Of a stretch of 49,726 bases of DNA, positions 34,328-43,459 are shown piece after piece (the first letter of the stretch is position 1; each line of letters starts with the position of its first letter). The stretch spans positions 1-49,726 of the forward strand of contig CALCUD010000120.1 of the NCBI GenBank assembly GCA_937906775.1, written 5' to 3'. The position numbers and the translations under genes were made by a program. This stretch comes from an uncultured Clostridia bacterium. GTDB taxonomy: Bacteria > Bacillota > Clostridia > Christensenellales > Aristaeellaceae. The notes beneath the pieces were generated by a model. That model searched no databases. It was given only the letters and a program-made list of their open reading frames with translations, and was not told where the DNA came from.

Positions 34328-34355
34328 TTGACAAGCGTTAAGAATGCAATATAAT
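34328..34355 (+). promoter_or_regulatory. Sigma-A promoter of the tyrosine T-box operon
   Basis: TTGACA (34328-34333), 16-bp spacer, TATAAT (34350-34355): both hexamers match consensus. Start expected near 34362. Confidence 0.88.
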
Positions 34356-34361
34356 GCTCCT

Positions 34362-34604
34362 ATAAGCAATGATGGGAAGAGTAAGCGTTCCCGGACCTTC
34401 AGAAAGCTTCCGGATGATGCGAGGAAGCGGTGCCGGTTCGTTGAAGTACATCCCGGAGCCAGTTCCCTGAAAACATCGTCATGTAGGGGAATTCCGGTTC
34501 GCCGGTTACAGCGATGAAAGCTTTGCTTTCGTTAAGGACTGTTTATTCAGTCGAATGGGAGTGGTACCGCGTTATTCTTCGCCTTCCGGAGAACGCGGTT
34601 TTTT
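34362..34604 (+). ncRNA. T-box leader, tyrosine (UAC specifier)
   Basis: Stem I pairs GGGA (34374-34377) with TCCC (34451-34454) below a specifier loop with 5' strand AGAGTA (34378-34383) and 3' strand GAAGTACA (34443-34450); the codon position is TAC (34447-34449, Tyr) followed by A, the conserved purine. An apical GGATGATGCGA loop is capped by a GCTTCC/GGAAGC stem. The T-box GGAGTGGTACCGCG (34558-34571) differs from the usual GGGTGG. Its TGGT pairs with a tRNA ending ACCA (discriminator A), as for tRNA-Tyr. A terminator CCGCGTT/AACGCGG (34567-34573 with 34592-34598) with six T (34599-34604) competes. The genes controlled include tyrS, which agrees. Confidence 0.93.
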
Positions 34605-34629
34605 ATTTCCCGAAAGGAGTGACCAATCC

Positions 34630-35811
34630 ATGGATATTTCACAGGTACGCTTTGCGAAACGTTTCGATCAGGTAACCGGCAGTGCTATCCGCGAAATTTT
34701 TAAAATTATTGCCCAGCCGGGAATGATCTCATTCGCAGGCGGCAATCCTTCCCTTGCCGCTCTTCCGGATGAAAAGGTGGCGGAACTTGCAGCCCGTGTC
34801 ATGAAAGATGACGGAAAAGCAATTCTGCAATATGGCGCAACAGAGGGATATCCCCGTTTTGTTGAAAGCGTCCGGAATTATGTCGAGGCAATGCTTGGGA
34901 TCCATGTTCCCGCGATTCTTCCTGTTACAGGATCGACCCAGGCGATGGATTTGCTTTGCAAGGCCCTGATCGATCCCGGGGATACGATTCTTGTTGAAAG
35001 CCCTTCTTTCCTTGGAAACCTGCAGTGTATGAAACTTTATCAGGCCAATCTTGTCGCTGTTGACAGTGATGATGACGGTCTGATTCCTGAACATCTGGAA
35101 GCAATGATCCGGCAATATCATCCAAAAATGCTGTATACTATTCCCACCTTCCAGAATCCGACCGGACGTACGCTTTCTCTTGAAAGACGGAAAAAAGTAG
35201 CAGAGCTGGCTAATCAATACGGGGTCGTAGTCGCTGAAGATGATCCGTATCGTGATCTTCGGTATTCCGGTGATCCGCTTCCCTCCATCATGTCTTTCGA
35301 TCAAGGCGGTTGGGTTGTATTCCTTGGAAGTTTTTCAAAGATCATTTCTCCGGGCCTCCGCGTCGGTTATATTGCAGGCAACACGGATATTATCAGAAAA
35401 TGCACCGTTGGGAAGCAATCCACGGATGTACATACAGGGAATCTGAATCAGGCGATCGTTGACCTCTATATCCGGGATGGATTGCTGCCGGCACACATCT
35501 CGGAAATATGTGCTGAATACGGTCCGAAGATGAAAGCGATGCTTGATCATCTGGATTGTTTTCCCGCCCGTGTTAAGGCAACCAGACCCGACGGCGGACT
35601 GTTCATTTGGTGTGAACTGCCTGATGAACTTGACGCGGTCAAGCTTCTGCAAAAGGCAATTGAACGGAAAGTCGCCTATGTACCCGGAACGCATTTCTAT
35701 GTTGGCGGAGGTCATTTGAACACATTGCGTTTAAATTTCTCAAACAGCACGGTTGCCCAGATTCACACGGGAATGAATACTCTGGAAGAGATTCTCCGTG
35801 AAATTCTATAA
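34630..35811 (+). CDS. PLP-dependent aminotransferase (class I/II), probably for aromatic amino acids
   Basis: A 393-residue fold-type I aminotransferase of the LysN/aromatic-2-oxoglutarate branch (GMISFAGGNPS, YGATEGYPRF, FQNPTGRTLS, DDPYRDLRY). The PLP lysine is Lys237 in GSFSKIISPGLRVGY. Relatives transfer amino groups between aromatic, 2-aminoadipate or branched-chain amino acids and 2-oxoglutarate. The tyrosine T-box upstream and tyrS downstream point to tyrosine formation from 4-hydroxyphenylpyruvate, but this is context and not a motif. GAAAGGAG is 10 bp before ATG 34630. The gap to tyrS is 18 bp. Confidence 0.88.
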   Translation: MDISQVRFAKRFDQVTGSAIREIFKIIAQPGMISFAGGNPSLAALPDEKVAELAARVMKDDGKAILQYGATEGYPRFVESVRNYVEAMLGIHVPAILPVTGSTQAMDLLCKALIDPGDTILVESPSFLGNLQCMKLYQANLVAVDSDDDGLIPEHLEAMIRQYHPKMLYTIPTFQNPTGRTLSLERRKKVAELANQYGVVVAEDDPYRDLRYSGDPLPSIMSFDQGGWVVFLGSFSKIISPGLRVGYIAGNTDIIRKCTVGKQSTDVHTGNLNQAIVDLYIRDGLLPAHISEICAEYGPKMKAMLDHLDCFPARVKATRPDGGLFIWCELPDELDAVKLLQKAIERKVAYVPGTHFYVGGGHLNTLRLNFSNSTVAQIHTGMNTLEEILREIL

Positions 35812-35829
35812 TTGAAGGAGGTTTTCACC

Positions 35830-37062
35830 ATGGCTGAACATATTCTTGACATTTTAAAAGAGCGCGGCTTTATCGCACAGACCACCTACGATGATGAACT
35901 GTATGAACAGTTGAAAGGCCCGACAACTTTCTATATCGGTTTCGACCCCACTGCTGACAGTCTTCATGTCGGTCATTTTGTCGCGATCATGGGTATGGCG
36001 CACATGCAGCGCGCCGGTCATCGTCCCATTGCATTGATGGGAGGCGGCACAGCCATGATCGGTGACCCAAGCGGAAAAACGGACATGCGGAAAATGCTTA
36101 CCGTTGAAACGATTGATCATAATGTTGAGTGCATCAAGAAACAAATGTCACGCTTTTTGGATTTCGATCACGACAAAGCGATCATCGTCAACAATGCAGA
36201 TTGGCTTCGGAACTTGAATTTTATTGAATTCATGCGCGAAATCGGTTCTCTGTTCACCGTCAACAAAATGCTGACCGCTGATTGCTACAAGACCCGTATG
36301 GCCACGGAAAACGGACTCAGTTTTCTTGAGTTTACCTATATGCTGATGCAGAGTTACGATTTTCTGGAACTGTTCCATCGCTACGGTTGCCGGTTAGAAA
36401 TGGGCGGTAATGATCAGTGGAGCAATATACTCGGCGGTGCTGATCTTGTCCGCCGGAAGGATGGCGAAAAAGCTTTTGCCTGTACCTTCCAGCTGCTTCT
36501 TACGCATGACGGCCGGAAGATGGGCAAAACAGAAGCAGGCGCTTTATGGCTTGATCCCGAAAAAACTTCTCCTTACCAGTTTTATCAGTATTGGCGGAAT
36601 GTCGATGACAAGGATGTTGAAAGATGTCTGTCGCTCCTGACCTTCCTGCCGATGGACGAGGTTCGCCGTCTCGGCGCTCTGCAGGGTTCCGAAATCAACG
36701 AGGCCAAAAAGATCCTTGCCTTTGAAATCACGAAACTTGTTCACGGTGAGGAGGAAGCTCAAAAAGCTGCCGATGCGGCTGCCTCACTGTTTGCCGGCGG
36801 TTCATCTGCAGAAAATGTCCCTTCTCTTACTGTAACAGCCGATGAATTGTCTGCAGACGCCCGTATCTCTACATTGCTTGTCCGCTCAGGCCTTTGCAAA
36901 AGCCAGAGTGACGCAAGAAAACAGATCGAACAGAATGCCGTTTCCGTGAATGATACAAAGATAACAGAAATTTCCGCGACAGTATCGGCCGACCAGATTG
37001 GAACTGACGGACTTCTTTTGAAGAAGGGTAAAAAAGGCTTCTGCCGAATCATTCTGCAATGA
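35830..37062 (+). CDS. tyrS: Tyrosyl-tRNA synthetase
   Basis: Class I enzyme charging tRNA-Tyr. The 410 residues have the HIGH motif as HVGH (45-48), the tyrosine pocket region GGNDQWSNI, the KMSKS loop as KMGKT (about 230-234), and a C-terminal S4 RNA-binding domain (SGLCKSQSDARKQIEQNAVSVN). GAAGGAGG lies before ATG 35830. It is under the tyrosine T-box, so tyrosine shortage raises both it and the aminotransferase. The ending TGA overlaps the yigZ ATG. Confidence 0.97.
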   Translation: MAEHILDILKERGFIAQTTYDDELYEQLKGPTTFYIGFDPTADSLHVGHFVAIMGMAHMQRAGHRPIALMGGGTAMIGDPSGKTDMRKMLTVETIDHNVECIKKQMSRFLDFDHDKAIIVNNADWLRNLNFIEFMREIGSLFTVNKMLTADCYKTRMATENGLSFLEFTYMLMQSYDFLELFHRYGCRLEMGGNDQWSNILGGADLVRRKDGEKAFACTFQLLLTHDGRKMGKTEAGALWLDPEKTSPYQFYQYWRNVDDKDVERCLSLLTFLPMDEVRRLGALQGSEINEAKKILAFEITKLVHGEEEAQKAADAAASLFAGGSSAENVPSLTVTADELSADARISTLLVRSGLCKSQSDARKQIEQNAVSVNDTKITEISATVSADQIGTDGLLLKKGKKGFCRIILQ

Positions 37063-37691
37063 CAGACGCATATAAAACCTTGTTAAAAGTCGGTTCGGAA
37101 GAAGTTGTCATCAACAAAAGCCGGTTTATCGGTCATGGTTGTCCGTGCGAAACTGAAGATGCGGCATTGAGCTTCCTGAATAAGATTCGCGCTCAATATC
37201 GCGATGCAAGCCACAACTGTTATGCTTATATCATAGGACTGAACAGTGGCATCATGCGTTACAGCGACGACGGAGAACCGGGCGGAACCGCCGGACTTCC
37301 AATGATGGACGTATTACGCGGTGCAGGTGTTGTCAATTGTTGCATCGTCGTTACTCGCTATTTCGGAGGAGTCCTTCTGGGAACAGGTGGGCTTGTCCGC
37401 GCCTATACACAAGGTTGTAAGTTGGCGCTCAATGCTGCTGAAATTGTAAGTATGGAACGAACCTGTCATGATTTGTGTGAAGTTCCCTATTCCGAATGGG
37501 ATAAAGTTAATTATGCTCTTTTGTCCCTTCCGGCAAAAACCCAGAATGTCAGTTATTCCTCAAGCATCAGCTTCACACTGTTGACCCGCTCCGGAGATAG
37601 GGCGTCTGTCATTGAGGCCCTCATGAAAGCATCCGGACGAAAGATGATCGTTCTTGAAGACGAGGACAGTTTTGAAGCCTGGAAAATATAA
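37059..37691 (+). CDS. YigZ/IMPACT family protein
   Basis: A 210-residue UPF0029/IMPACT protein (KSRFIGHG, ASHNCYAYI, YSDDGEPGGTAG, VVTRYFGGVLLGTGGLVRAY) with a C-terminal DUF1949 ferredoxin-like domain. The family is linked to translation regulation in eukaryotes (GCN2 inhibition); its bacterial role is unknown. ATG 37059 overlaps the tyrS stop by 4 bp, so it is translationally coupled and under the T-box. A hairpin follows directly. Confidence 0.9.
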   Translation: MTDAYKTLLKVGSEEVVINKSRFIGHGCPCETEDAALSFLNKIRAQYRDASHNCYAYIIGLNSGIMRYSDDGEPGGTAGLPMMDVLRGAGVVNCCIVVTRYFGGVLLGTGGLVRAYTQGCKLALNAAEIVSMERTCHDLCEVPYSEWDKVNYALLSLPAKTQNVSYSSSISFTLLTRSGDRASVIEALMKASGRKMIVLEDEDSFEAWKI

Positions 37692-37696
37692 AAAAC

Positions 37697-37731
37697 ACGG
37701 GATAGTCTCAACAGCAGACTATCCCGTTATC
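37697..37731. terminator. Hairpin terminator between yigZ and deoD
   Basis: A perfect 12-bp stem (37697-37708 with 37716-37727), loop CAACAGC, AT-rich flanks with A-run before and TTAT after. It can serve both convergent genes; the T-tract is weak on the plus strand and TTTTTATATTTTCC-like on the minus side. Confidence 0.72.
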
Positions 37732-37740
37732 TGTTAGGAC

Positions 37741-38448
37741 TTACGCGATATCCAGCGCGATTTTCATCATATCCCTGAAACCGATTTGCCGTTCCTCAGC
37801 AGAAAGTTCCTCTCCAGTGACAAGACTGTCTGAAATTGTACAAATACACAGCGCATTTTTTCCGGCTCTGGCCGCATTAAGGTACAGTGCTGCAGATTCC
37901 ATTTCAACTGCGAGTACGCCGAGCTTTTGAAGTTTCATAGCGTTCCCGGATTCATCATAGAACGCATCGGACGAATAGATCGGGCCGCAAACGAGTTCCT
38001 TTCCGACCTTTTTACCGGCTATGACCGCTTTTTCCAGAAGTTTGTAACTGCAGCATGGCGCCACATTCCCGGCAAAGCCGAACTGGCGGCCGAAGTTAGA
38101 GTCAGTATACGCGCTCATTCCGGCAACAATGTCCATAACTTTGAGTTTTTCGCTGATGGCGCCGGCAGACCCGATTCGAATGATATTGTTAACATCATAG
38201 AAATTAAAAAGCTCATAGGAGTAGATGCCGATCGAAGGCATGCCCATACCGCTGGCCATTACAGAAACGCGTTTTCCCATATAGGTTCCTGTATATCCCT
38301 GTACCCCGCGAACATTATTTACAAGTTCCGCGTTATCAAGGAAGTTTTCAGCAATGTATTTCGCACGAAGCGGATCTCCCGGCATAAGTACCGTATCGGC
38401 AAAGGCACCGTAGGGGGCATTGATATGGGGAGTAGGAATATTAGCCAT
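37741..38448 (-). CDS. deoD: Purine-nucleoside phosphorylase, DeoD type
   Basis: Hexameric phosphorylase that cleaves purine (deoxy)nucleosides with phosphate to base and (deoxy)ribose 1-phosphate, in purine salvage. The 235 residues contain MPGDPLRAKYIAENFL (phosphate Arg), GMGMPSIGIYSYEL, RIGSAGAI, VEMESAALY (ribose Met/Glu) and SDSLVTGEE with the catalytic Asp. AGCAGGTGAA precedes ATG 38448. Single gene with an extended -10 promoter. Fits functionally with the nucleoside hydrolase and the cytidine deaminase in this window, though they are not linked. Confidence 0.96.
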   Translation of the reverse strand: MANIPTPHINAPYGAFADTVLMPGDPLRAKYIAENFLDNAELVNNVRGVQGYTGTYMGKRVSVMASGMGMPSIGIYSYELFNFYDVNNIIRIGSAGAISEKLKVMDIVAGMSAYTDSNFGRQFGFAGNVAPCCSYKLLEKAVIAGKKVGKELVCGPIYSSDAFYDESGNAMKLQKLGVLAVEMESAALYLNAARAGKNALCICTISDSLVTGEELSAEERQIGFRDMMKIALDIA

Positions 38449-38476
38449 TCATTTCACCTGCTTCTTATTTTTTTGT

Positions 38477-38485
38477 ATTATACCA
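38477..38485 (-). promoter_or_regulatory. Extended -10 promoter of deoD
   Basis: Minus strand TGGTATAAT (TGn-TATAAT) at 38485-38477, about 30 bp before the start codon; no good -35 seen. Confidence 0.55.
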
Positions 38486-38530
38486 TATCGCTCTGCACTT
38501 TGTATAGATAAACCTTCCAAAGCCAAATGA

Positions 38531-38559
38531 TTGACACATGGACTTCCGTCTTCTAAAAT
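38531..38559 (+). promoter_or_regulatory. Sigma-A promoter of ygiQ
   Basis: TTGACA (38531-38536), 17-bp spacer, TAAAAT (38554-38559). Start near 38566 leaves a leader of only about 20 nt. Confidence 0.78.
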
Positions 38560-38585
38560 AAGCCTTGATAAAGGGGATGAGTTCA

Positions 38586-40568
38586 GTGGCACCGTCTTTT
38601 CTGCCGATAAATCGAACGGAAATGTTGAATCGTGGCTGGCAGCAGCCGGATTTTGTTTATGTTGTCGGAGAAGCATATACCGATCACCCCTCCTTCGGGC
38701 ATGCGATTATTTCCCGTGTGCTTGAAAATGCGGGATATAAAGTCGCGATGCTATGTCTGCCCGATTGGCACAGTGCAGATCCGTTCCGGGAGTTCGGCTG
38801 TCCCCGACTCGGTTTTTTAGTTACCGCCGGTGTTATTGATTCTATGGTAAATCACTATACCGTTGCGAAAAAAAGAAGGAATACCGATGCATATGCTCCC
38901 GGAGGGAAAGCCGGGCTCCGCCCCGACCGGGCAACTACGGTCTACTGTAACAGAATACATGAAGCATTTCCTGACTGTCCGATCCTGATTGGCGGAACAG
39001 AGGCCAGCCTGCGCCGCTTTTCTCATTATGATTACTGGGATGATAAAGTTCGTCGCTCCATCTTGGTCGACAGTGCAGCAACGCTGCTGATGTTCGGTAT
39101 GGGGGAACGCTCTGTTCTGGACTGTGCCGCATGGTTGGAAAGCGGCCGGCCTGCAGAGAAACTTCCGGAACTTCGCGGGGTGTGTTATATGTCAAAAACA
39201 CCTGACGCAAGTTGTCTTCAGCTTCCCGCCCATACTGAAGTTGCCAAAGACCGTACTACGTATTCAAAGGCGTTTATGCTTCAATATAATGAGCAGGATC
39301 CTTTCCGCGGTCACCGTCTCTGTCAGCAGCAGGATCCGAATCGGTATCTGATTCAGAACCTTCCTTCCCTGCCGTTGTCACAAAAAGAATTTGATATGAT
39401 TTATGAACTTCCCTATACGCGGACATTTCACCCGTCCTATAACAAACTTGGCGGCGTTCCGGCGCTCAGTGAAGTTAAATTTTCGCTGACAGCAACGCGA
39501 GGTTGCTTCGGTTCCTGCAATTTTTGTGCGATCACTTTTCATCAGGGCAGAATCATTCAATCCCGCAGTACAGAATCTCTGGTAAAAGAAGCGAAAATAC
39601 TGACCTCCATGTCTGATTTTAAAGGATATATTCACGATGTTGGCGGTCCGACAGCAAATTTTGTCCGCCCTGCATGCGACAAACAAATGTCTTGCGGCAC
39701 TTGCCACAACAGACAATGTTTATTTCCGGCCCCCTGTCCTAAAGCAAAAGTCAGTCATGAATTGTTTTTGAAAAATCTGAGATCCCTGCGTGCTATACCC
39801 GGCGTTCGAAAAGTGTTTGTCCGTTCCGGTATCCGTTTTGATTATCTTATAAAAGATAAAAACTGTCACGCAATTCTGAAGGAGCTTTCTGAAAATCATA
39901 TTTCAGGTCAGCTGAAAGTCGCTCCCGAGCATATCTGCCCTGAAGTACTTGATTGCATGGGAAAGCCTTCACGCGAAGTGTATGACAGATTCGTCAGAGA
40001 ATATCAGTCTGTTAATCAGGAGCTTGGGAAAAAACAGTACCTGATTCCCTATCTGATGAGCAGCCATCCGGGAAGTACTCTTTCATCCGCGGTCACTCTC
40101 GCGTGTTATCTGAATGAAACAGGTTTCTGTCCGGAACAGGTTCAAGATTTTTATCCTACTCCCGGCACTCTTTCAACCTGTATGTACTATACAGAACATG
40201 ATCCCAGAAACGGCCGCCCCATATATGTTGCAAGGACGCAGGAAGAGAAATCCATGCAACGGGCACTGATGCAGTTCCGTGATCCTCATAACTCAAATCT
40301 CGTAAGGAAAGCTCTTCGACTTGCCGGGCGCGAGGATCTGATCGGTTATGGCCGTGAATGCCTCGTTCATCCGGAAAAGAGTTCCCGGTCAGATCACTGC
40401 AGAAACACTCCTCAAAACAACCGATACAAGCACGAAAAAAACGTACCTGAATCCATCAATTCCGGTCCTTTGAGATCTGAGAAACGGCTTTCTTCCGGTA
40501 AAAAAAATACTTCCTGCAAACAGAAAGAAGCATGCCAAAGCAAGCATGCTTCCCGTAAACATTATTAG
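38586..40568 (+). CDS. YgiQ family radical SAM protein
   Basis: A 660-residue protein of the YgiQ family: B12-binding-like N-terminal domain (DHPSFGHAII, GGTEASLRRFSHYDYW), radical SAM cluster in TRGCFGSCNFCAI, and the C-terminal DUF3362 region followed by a ~55-residue Lys/Ser-rich tail not typical of the family. Its substrate is unknown. The start is placed at GTG 38586: AAGGGG (38571-38576) is 9 bp upstream and homologues begin FLP-x-x-R-x-E-M, matching residue 4 on. ATG 38577 is possible; TTG 38565 is ruled out by the predicted transcription start. Single gene. Confidence 0.92.
   Translation: MAPSFLPINRTEMLNRGWQQPDFVYVVGEAYTDHPSFGHAIISRVLENAGYKVAMLCLPDWHSADPFREFGCPRLGFLVTAGVIDSMVNHYTVAKKRRNTDAYAPGGKAGLRPDRATTVYCNRIHEAFPDCPILIGGTEASLRRFSHYDYWDDKVRRSILVDSAATLLMFGMGERSVLDCAAWLESGRPAEKLPELRGVCYMSKTPDASCLQLPAHTEVAKDRTTYSKAFMLQYNEQDPFRGHRLCQQQDPNRYLIQNLPSLPLSQKEFDMIYELPYTRTFHPSYNKLGGVPALSEVKFSLTATRGCFGSCNFCAITFHQGRIIQSRSTESLVKEAKILTSMSDFKGYIHDVGGPTANFVRPACDKQMSCGTCHNRQCLFPAPCPKAKVSHELFLKNLRSLRAIPGVRKVFVRSGIRFDYLIKDKNCHAILKELSENHISGQLKVAPEHICPEVLDCMGKPSREVYDRFVREYQSVNQELGKKQYLIPYLMSSHPGSTLSSAVTLACYLNETGFCPEQVQDFYPTPGTLSTCMYYTEHDPRNGRPIYVARTQEEKSMQRALMQFRDPHNSNLVRKALRLAGREDLIGYGRECLVHPEKSSRSDHCRNTPQNNRYKHEKNVPESINSGPLRSEKRLSSGKKNTSCKQKEACQSKHASRKHY
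40527..40552 (-). terminator. Hairpin inside the ygiQ 3' end, possible terminator of the tetR operon
   Basis: A 9-bp stem (GAAGCATGC/GCATGCTTC) with an 8-nt loop within the last codons of ygiQ. On the minus strand it is followed by TTTCTG, so it may end the transcript arriving from tetR at 40583. Weak. Confidence 0.4.
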
Positions 40569-40582
40569 TGCATATTTTCAGA

Positions 40583-41272
40583 TTATTTCCCGGCAATTTC
40601 AGACCACAGAAATTTTAATTCTGTCAGCTGTATCAGTTCAATGCTGCCGAACTCGATGTTCAGAATGTTTTCCAGTGCTGAACGGGTTGGAACAATAATC
40701 TGCAACGCTTCGCCAAGCCGTTCCTCAACAGTACTGTCTTTGCCTTCATTAATGATCAGATCACATACGCTGCACCACAGATCATTCACTATACCAAGAC
40801 AGATCGCCGCAGTTATATCGGTCTCACGGCACAGGATCACGTCTTCTTCAGAAGCTTTTTCAAGTGTCTCCCGCATCATCGGAAGAAACTTTTCAATCAG
40901 TGCTTCGCGGAAACAGGCTCTTACCGACCGGCCGTCAGGTGTCGAAAATACCGGTAATAGCATTTTCAGGAATTTCAGTCCTTCGCCTTTCAATGGCGTC
41001 ATGTTGTTCAATATAGCGTTAATGCGCTGCTTTGTAGACAGTTGCAGTTTCTTTATATTGTCGGCACATTTCTCAGCCATTTCCAGAGCGTGACGCTCGC
41101 AAATTGTTTCCAGTATCTGAACTTTGCTTTCATAATGATGATAAAAACTGCCTTTACTGAGTTTCAAAATGTCCAGAATATCCTGAACGCTCGTTTTCTC
41201 ATATCCGTTTTCACAGAACAGTGCCTCTGAAGTTTCCAGAATCTCCTGTTTCCTGATATCACCTTTCAGCAT
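40583..41272 (-). CDS. TetR/AcrR family transcriptional regulator
   Basis: A 229-residue regulator with an N-terminal TetR helix-turn-helix (EILETSEALFCENGYEKTSV, LSKGSFYHHYESK, residues ~8-55) and a helical ligand-binding part of unknown specificity. It starts at ATG 41272, with GGAG upstream and a 14-bp overlap with tex; a farther ATG at 41299 is less likely. It is last in the trmN6-flavoprotein-tex-tetR operon, which offers no clear target; autoregulation from inside the operon seems unlikely, so it may control genes elsewhere. Confidence 0.88.
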   Translation of the reverse strand: MLKGDIRKQEILETSEALFCENGYEKTSVQDILDILKLSKGSFYHHYESKVQILETICERHALEMAEKCADNIKKLQLSTKQRINAILNNMTPLKGEGLKFLKMLLPVFSTPDGRSVRACFREALIEKFLPMMRETLEKASEEDVILCRETDITAAICLGIVNDLWCSVCDLIINEGKDSTVEERLGEALQIIVPTRSALENILNIEFGSIELIQLTELKFLWSEIAGK

Positions 41273-43457
41273 TTGTCTTTTCTCCCGTCCTTTCCGCATC
41301 CTTTGTTCCCGACGGCTTCCGCATTGTCAGGCTGATGCGATTCGTTTTCAGATCGCATTCTTCCACCCATACCCTCACAACATCACCTACATGGACAACA
41401 TCACCCGGATGCCTCACATTGCCTGCACCCATACGTGAAATGTGCACAAGTCCGTCCCGGTGAACACCGATATCAATAAAGGCTCCGAAATCCGTAACAT
41501 TCCGAACTGTTCCGAGTAATTCCATTCCAGGAATCAAATCTTTCATATCAATCACATCCGTCCGCAGCAGCGGAGGCGGAAGTTCGTCACGCGGATCACG
41601 ACCCGGTTTGGAAAGTTCGTGAACAATGTCTTTTACTGTCGGTTCACCGGCCCCGACTTTTTCTGCCAGTGTGGAATATCCGGTTTTCTCTGCAAGCGGA
41701 AGCAGTTCTCCTTTGGCAGCGCGTGTAGGCGTCATTTCGTAGAATTTCAAAATCTCTTTCGCAACAGAATAACTTTCCGGATGTACTCCGGTATTTTCAA
41801 TAGGATCCTTCCCGCCTGGAATTCTGAGAAATCCCGCACACTGTTCAAAAGCTTTCGGGCCAAGTTTCGGTACCTTTTTCAGGGCGGCGCGGGATGAAAA
41901 AGCGCCATTTTCCTCACGGTATGCAACGATATTTTTAGCCACAGCGTTGTTAATGCCGGAAATATGGGATAGAAGTGACGGACTGGCTGTATTCAGATCC
42001 ACTCCGACAGCGTTGACGCAGTCCTCCACAACGCCATCAAGCGCTTTGTCAAGTTCTGCTTCCTTCAGATCATGCTGATATTGTCCGACACCGATCGCTT
42101 TCGGGTCAATCTTTACCAGTTCAGCCAGCGGATCCTGCAGCCTCCGTGCGATAGATATCGCACTTCGAAGGCTGACATCAAATTGCGGGAATTCTTCCGC
42201 AGCCAACTTTGATGCAGAATATACTGATGCACCCGCTTCACTGACAATCATATAGCTTAATTCTTTACCAAGTCCCATTTCTTTCATGACTTCAACAAAG
42301 AATTGTTCAGTTTCCCTGCTCGCCGTTCCGTTTCCTATTGCAACAATCCCTACATGATGTTTCCGGATCAATTCCTTCACAGTTTTCTTTGCCGTTTCAA
42401 TTTTTCCGTGTGCCGGCAATGGAAAAATCACTTCTGTATCAAGGACCGTTCCGTTCTCATCAACGACAGCGACTTTACATCCGGTCCGGATCCCTGGATC
42501 CAACCCCATAGCTGCTTTTCCGCGAACTGGCGGCTGCATCAGCAACGGTTTGAGGTTCATCGCAAATATTCTGATCGCGCCCTTCTGAGCCCGGTCAGTC
42601 AAATCGCTGCGAATTTCGTTTTCAAGGCTCGGCGCAATCAGACGTTTGTAGGCATCCTCACAAGCCATTTTCACATATTCTGTACATATACTTCCTGTAT
42701 GCGCGATATATTCCTGAAAAATCACCTGCATAGCGTGAGTTGTGTCTATCTGCAACTCTACTTTCAGAAATTCTTCCTTTTCTCCGCGGTTGATCGCAAG
42801 TACACGGTGACCGGCGATTTGCCGGATCGGTTCCTGATATTCGTAATACATACGGTATACGGAGTCTTCCTCTACCACCTTTTTTGTTGAAATTATCGCC
42901 TCACGGCGGTATAACGCCTTCAGCTTTGACCTTATTTCGGGATCATCGCTGATCTGTTCAGCAAGAATATCCATCGCGCCGGAAATGGCTTCCTCATCGG
43001 TCAGAACGCCTTTTCCCTCATTGATGTATTCCGCTGTAAGCTCATGCAGCGTTTTTGCCTTGCTCATCTGAAGCAAAATTGTATTAGTCAGAGGTTCCAG
43101 CCCTTTTTCACGGGCAATCATTGCCCGTGTCCGTTTTTTAGGCCGGTACGGACGGTATATGTCTTCCAATGCAGAAAGCGTAAGCGCTTTATCCAGAGAT
43201 TGAGAGATTCCTTCCGTCAGAACTCCCTGTTTAGTTAGGGATTCCTCGATTTCATTCCTGCGTTTTTCAAGATTCCTTAATGCATTCAGTCTTTCACTGA
43301 TCTCCCGTAGTTTCTGATCATCCAGCGATCCGTGCTGCTCCTTGCGATATCTTGCAATAAAAGGAAGCGTATTTCCTTCATCGAGAAGTCGGACAACAGC
43401 CTGTGCCTGCCATAATTGAACGGTAAACTCATTTGCAAGGATCTGCTCTATATTCAT
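41259..43457 (-). CDS. Transcription accessory protein Tex (S1 RNA-binding)
   Basis: A 732-residue Tex/YhgF protein, a nucleic-acid binding factor linked to transcription and toxin expression control. It shows the N-terminal helical region (LPFIARYRKEQHGSLDD, EDIYRPYRPKKRTRA), a YqgF-like RNase H fold (GLDPGIRTGCKVAV), helix-hairpin-helix repeats (VDLNTASPSLLSHISGIN) and the C-terminal S1 domain (GTVRNVTDFGAFIDIGVHRDG, about 645-715). ATG 43457 lies 2 bp after the upstream stop. The full length and all domains are present. Confidence 0.95.
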   Translation of the reverse strand: MNIEQILANEFTVQLWQAQAVVRLLDEGNTLPFIARYRKEQHGSLDDQKLREISERLNALRNLEKRRNEIEESLTKQGVLTEGISQSLDKALTLSALEDIYRPYRPKKRTRAMIAREKGLEPLTNTILLQMSKAKTLHELTAEYINEGKGVLTDEEAISGAMDILAEQISDDPEIRSKLKALYRREAIISTKKVVEEDSVYRMYYEYQEPIRQIAGHRVLAINRGEKEEFLKVELQIDTTHAMQVIFQEYIAHTGSICTEYVKMACEDAYKRLIAPSLENEIRSDLTDRAQKGAIRIFAMNLKPLLMQPPVRGKAAMGLDPGIRTGCKVAVVDENGTVLDTEVIFPLPAHGKIETAKKTVKELIRKHHVGIVAIGNGTASRETEQFFVEVMKEMGLGKELSYMIVSEAGASVYSASKLAAEEFPQFDVSLRSAISIARRLQDPLAELVKIDPKAIGVGQYQHDLKEAELDKALDGVVEDCVNAVGVDLNTASPSLLSHISGINNAVAKNIVAYREENGAFSSRAALKKVPKLGPKAFEQCAGFLRIPGGKDPIENTGVHPESYSVAKEILKFYEMTPTRAAKGELLPLAEKTGYSTLAEKVGAGEPTVKDIVHELSKPGRDPRDELPPPLLRTDVIDMKDLIPGMELLGTVRNVTDFGAFIDIGVHRDGLVHISRMGAGNVRHPGDVVHVGDVVRVWVEECDLKTNRISLTMRKPSGTKDAERTGEKTNAER

Positions 43458-43459
43458 GG

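Noticed and set aside
40501..40568. Lys-rich ygiQ tail as a frameshift artefact
   Set aside because: No family motif is interrupted and the frame ends naturally; a variable C-terminal tail is a simpler reading.
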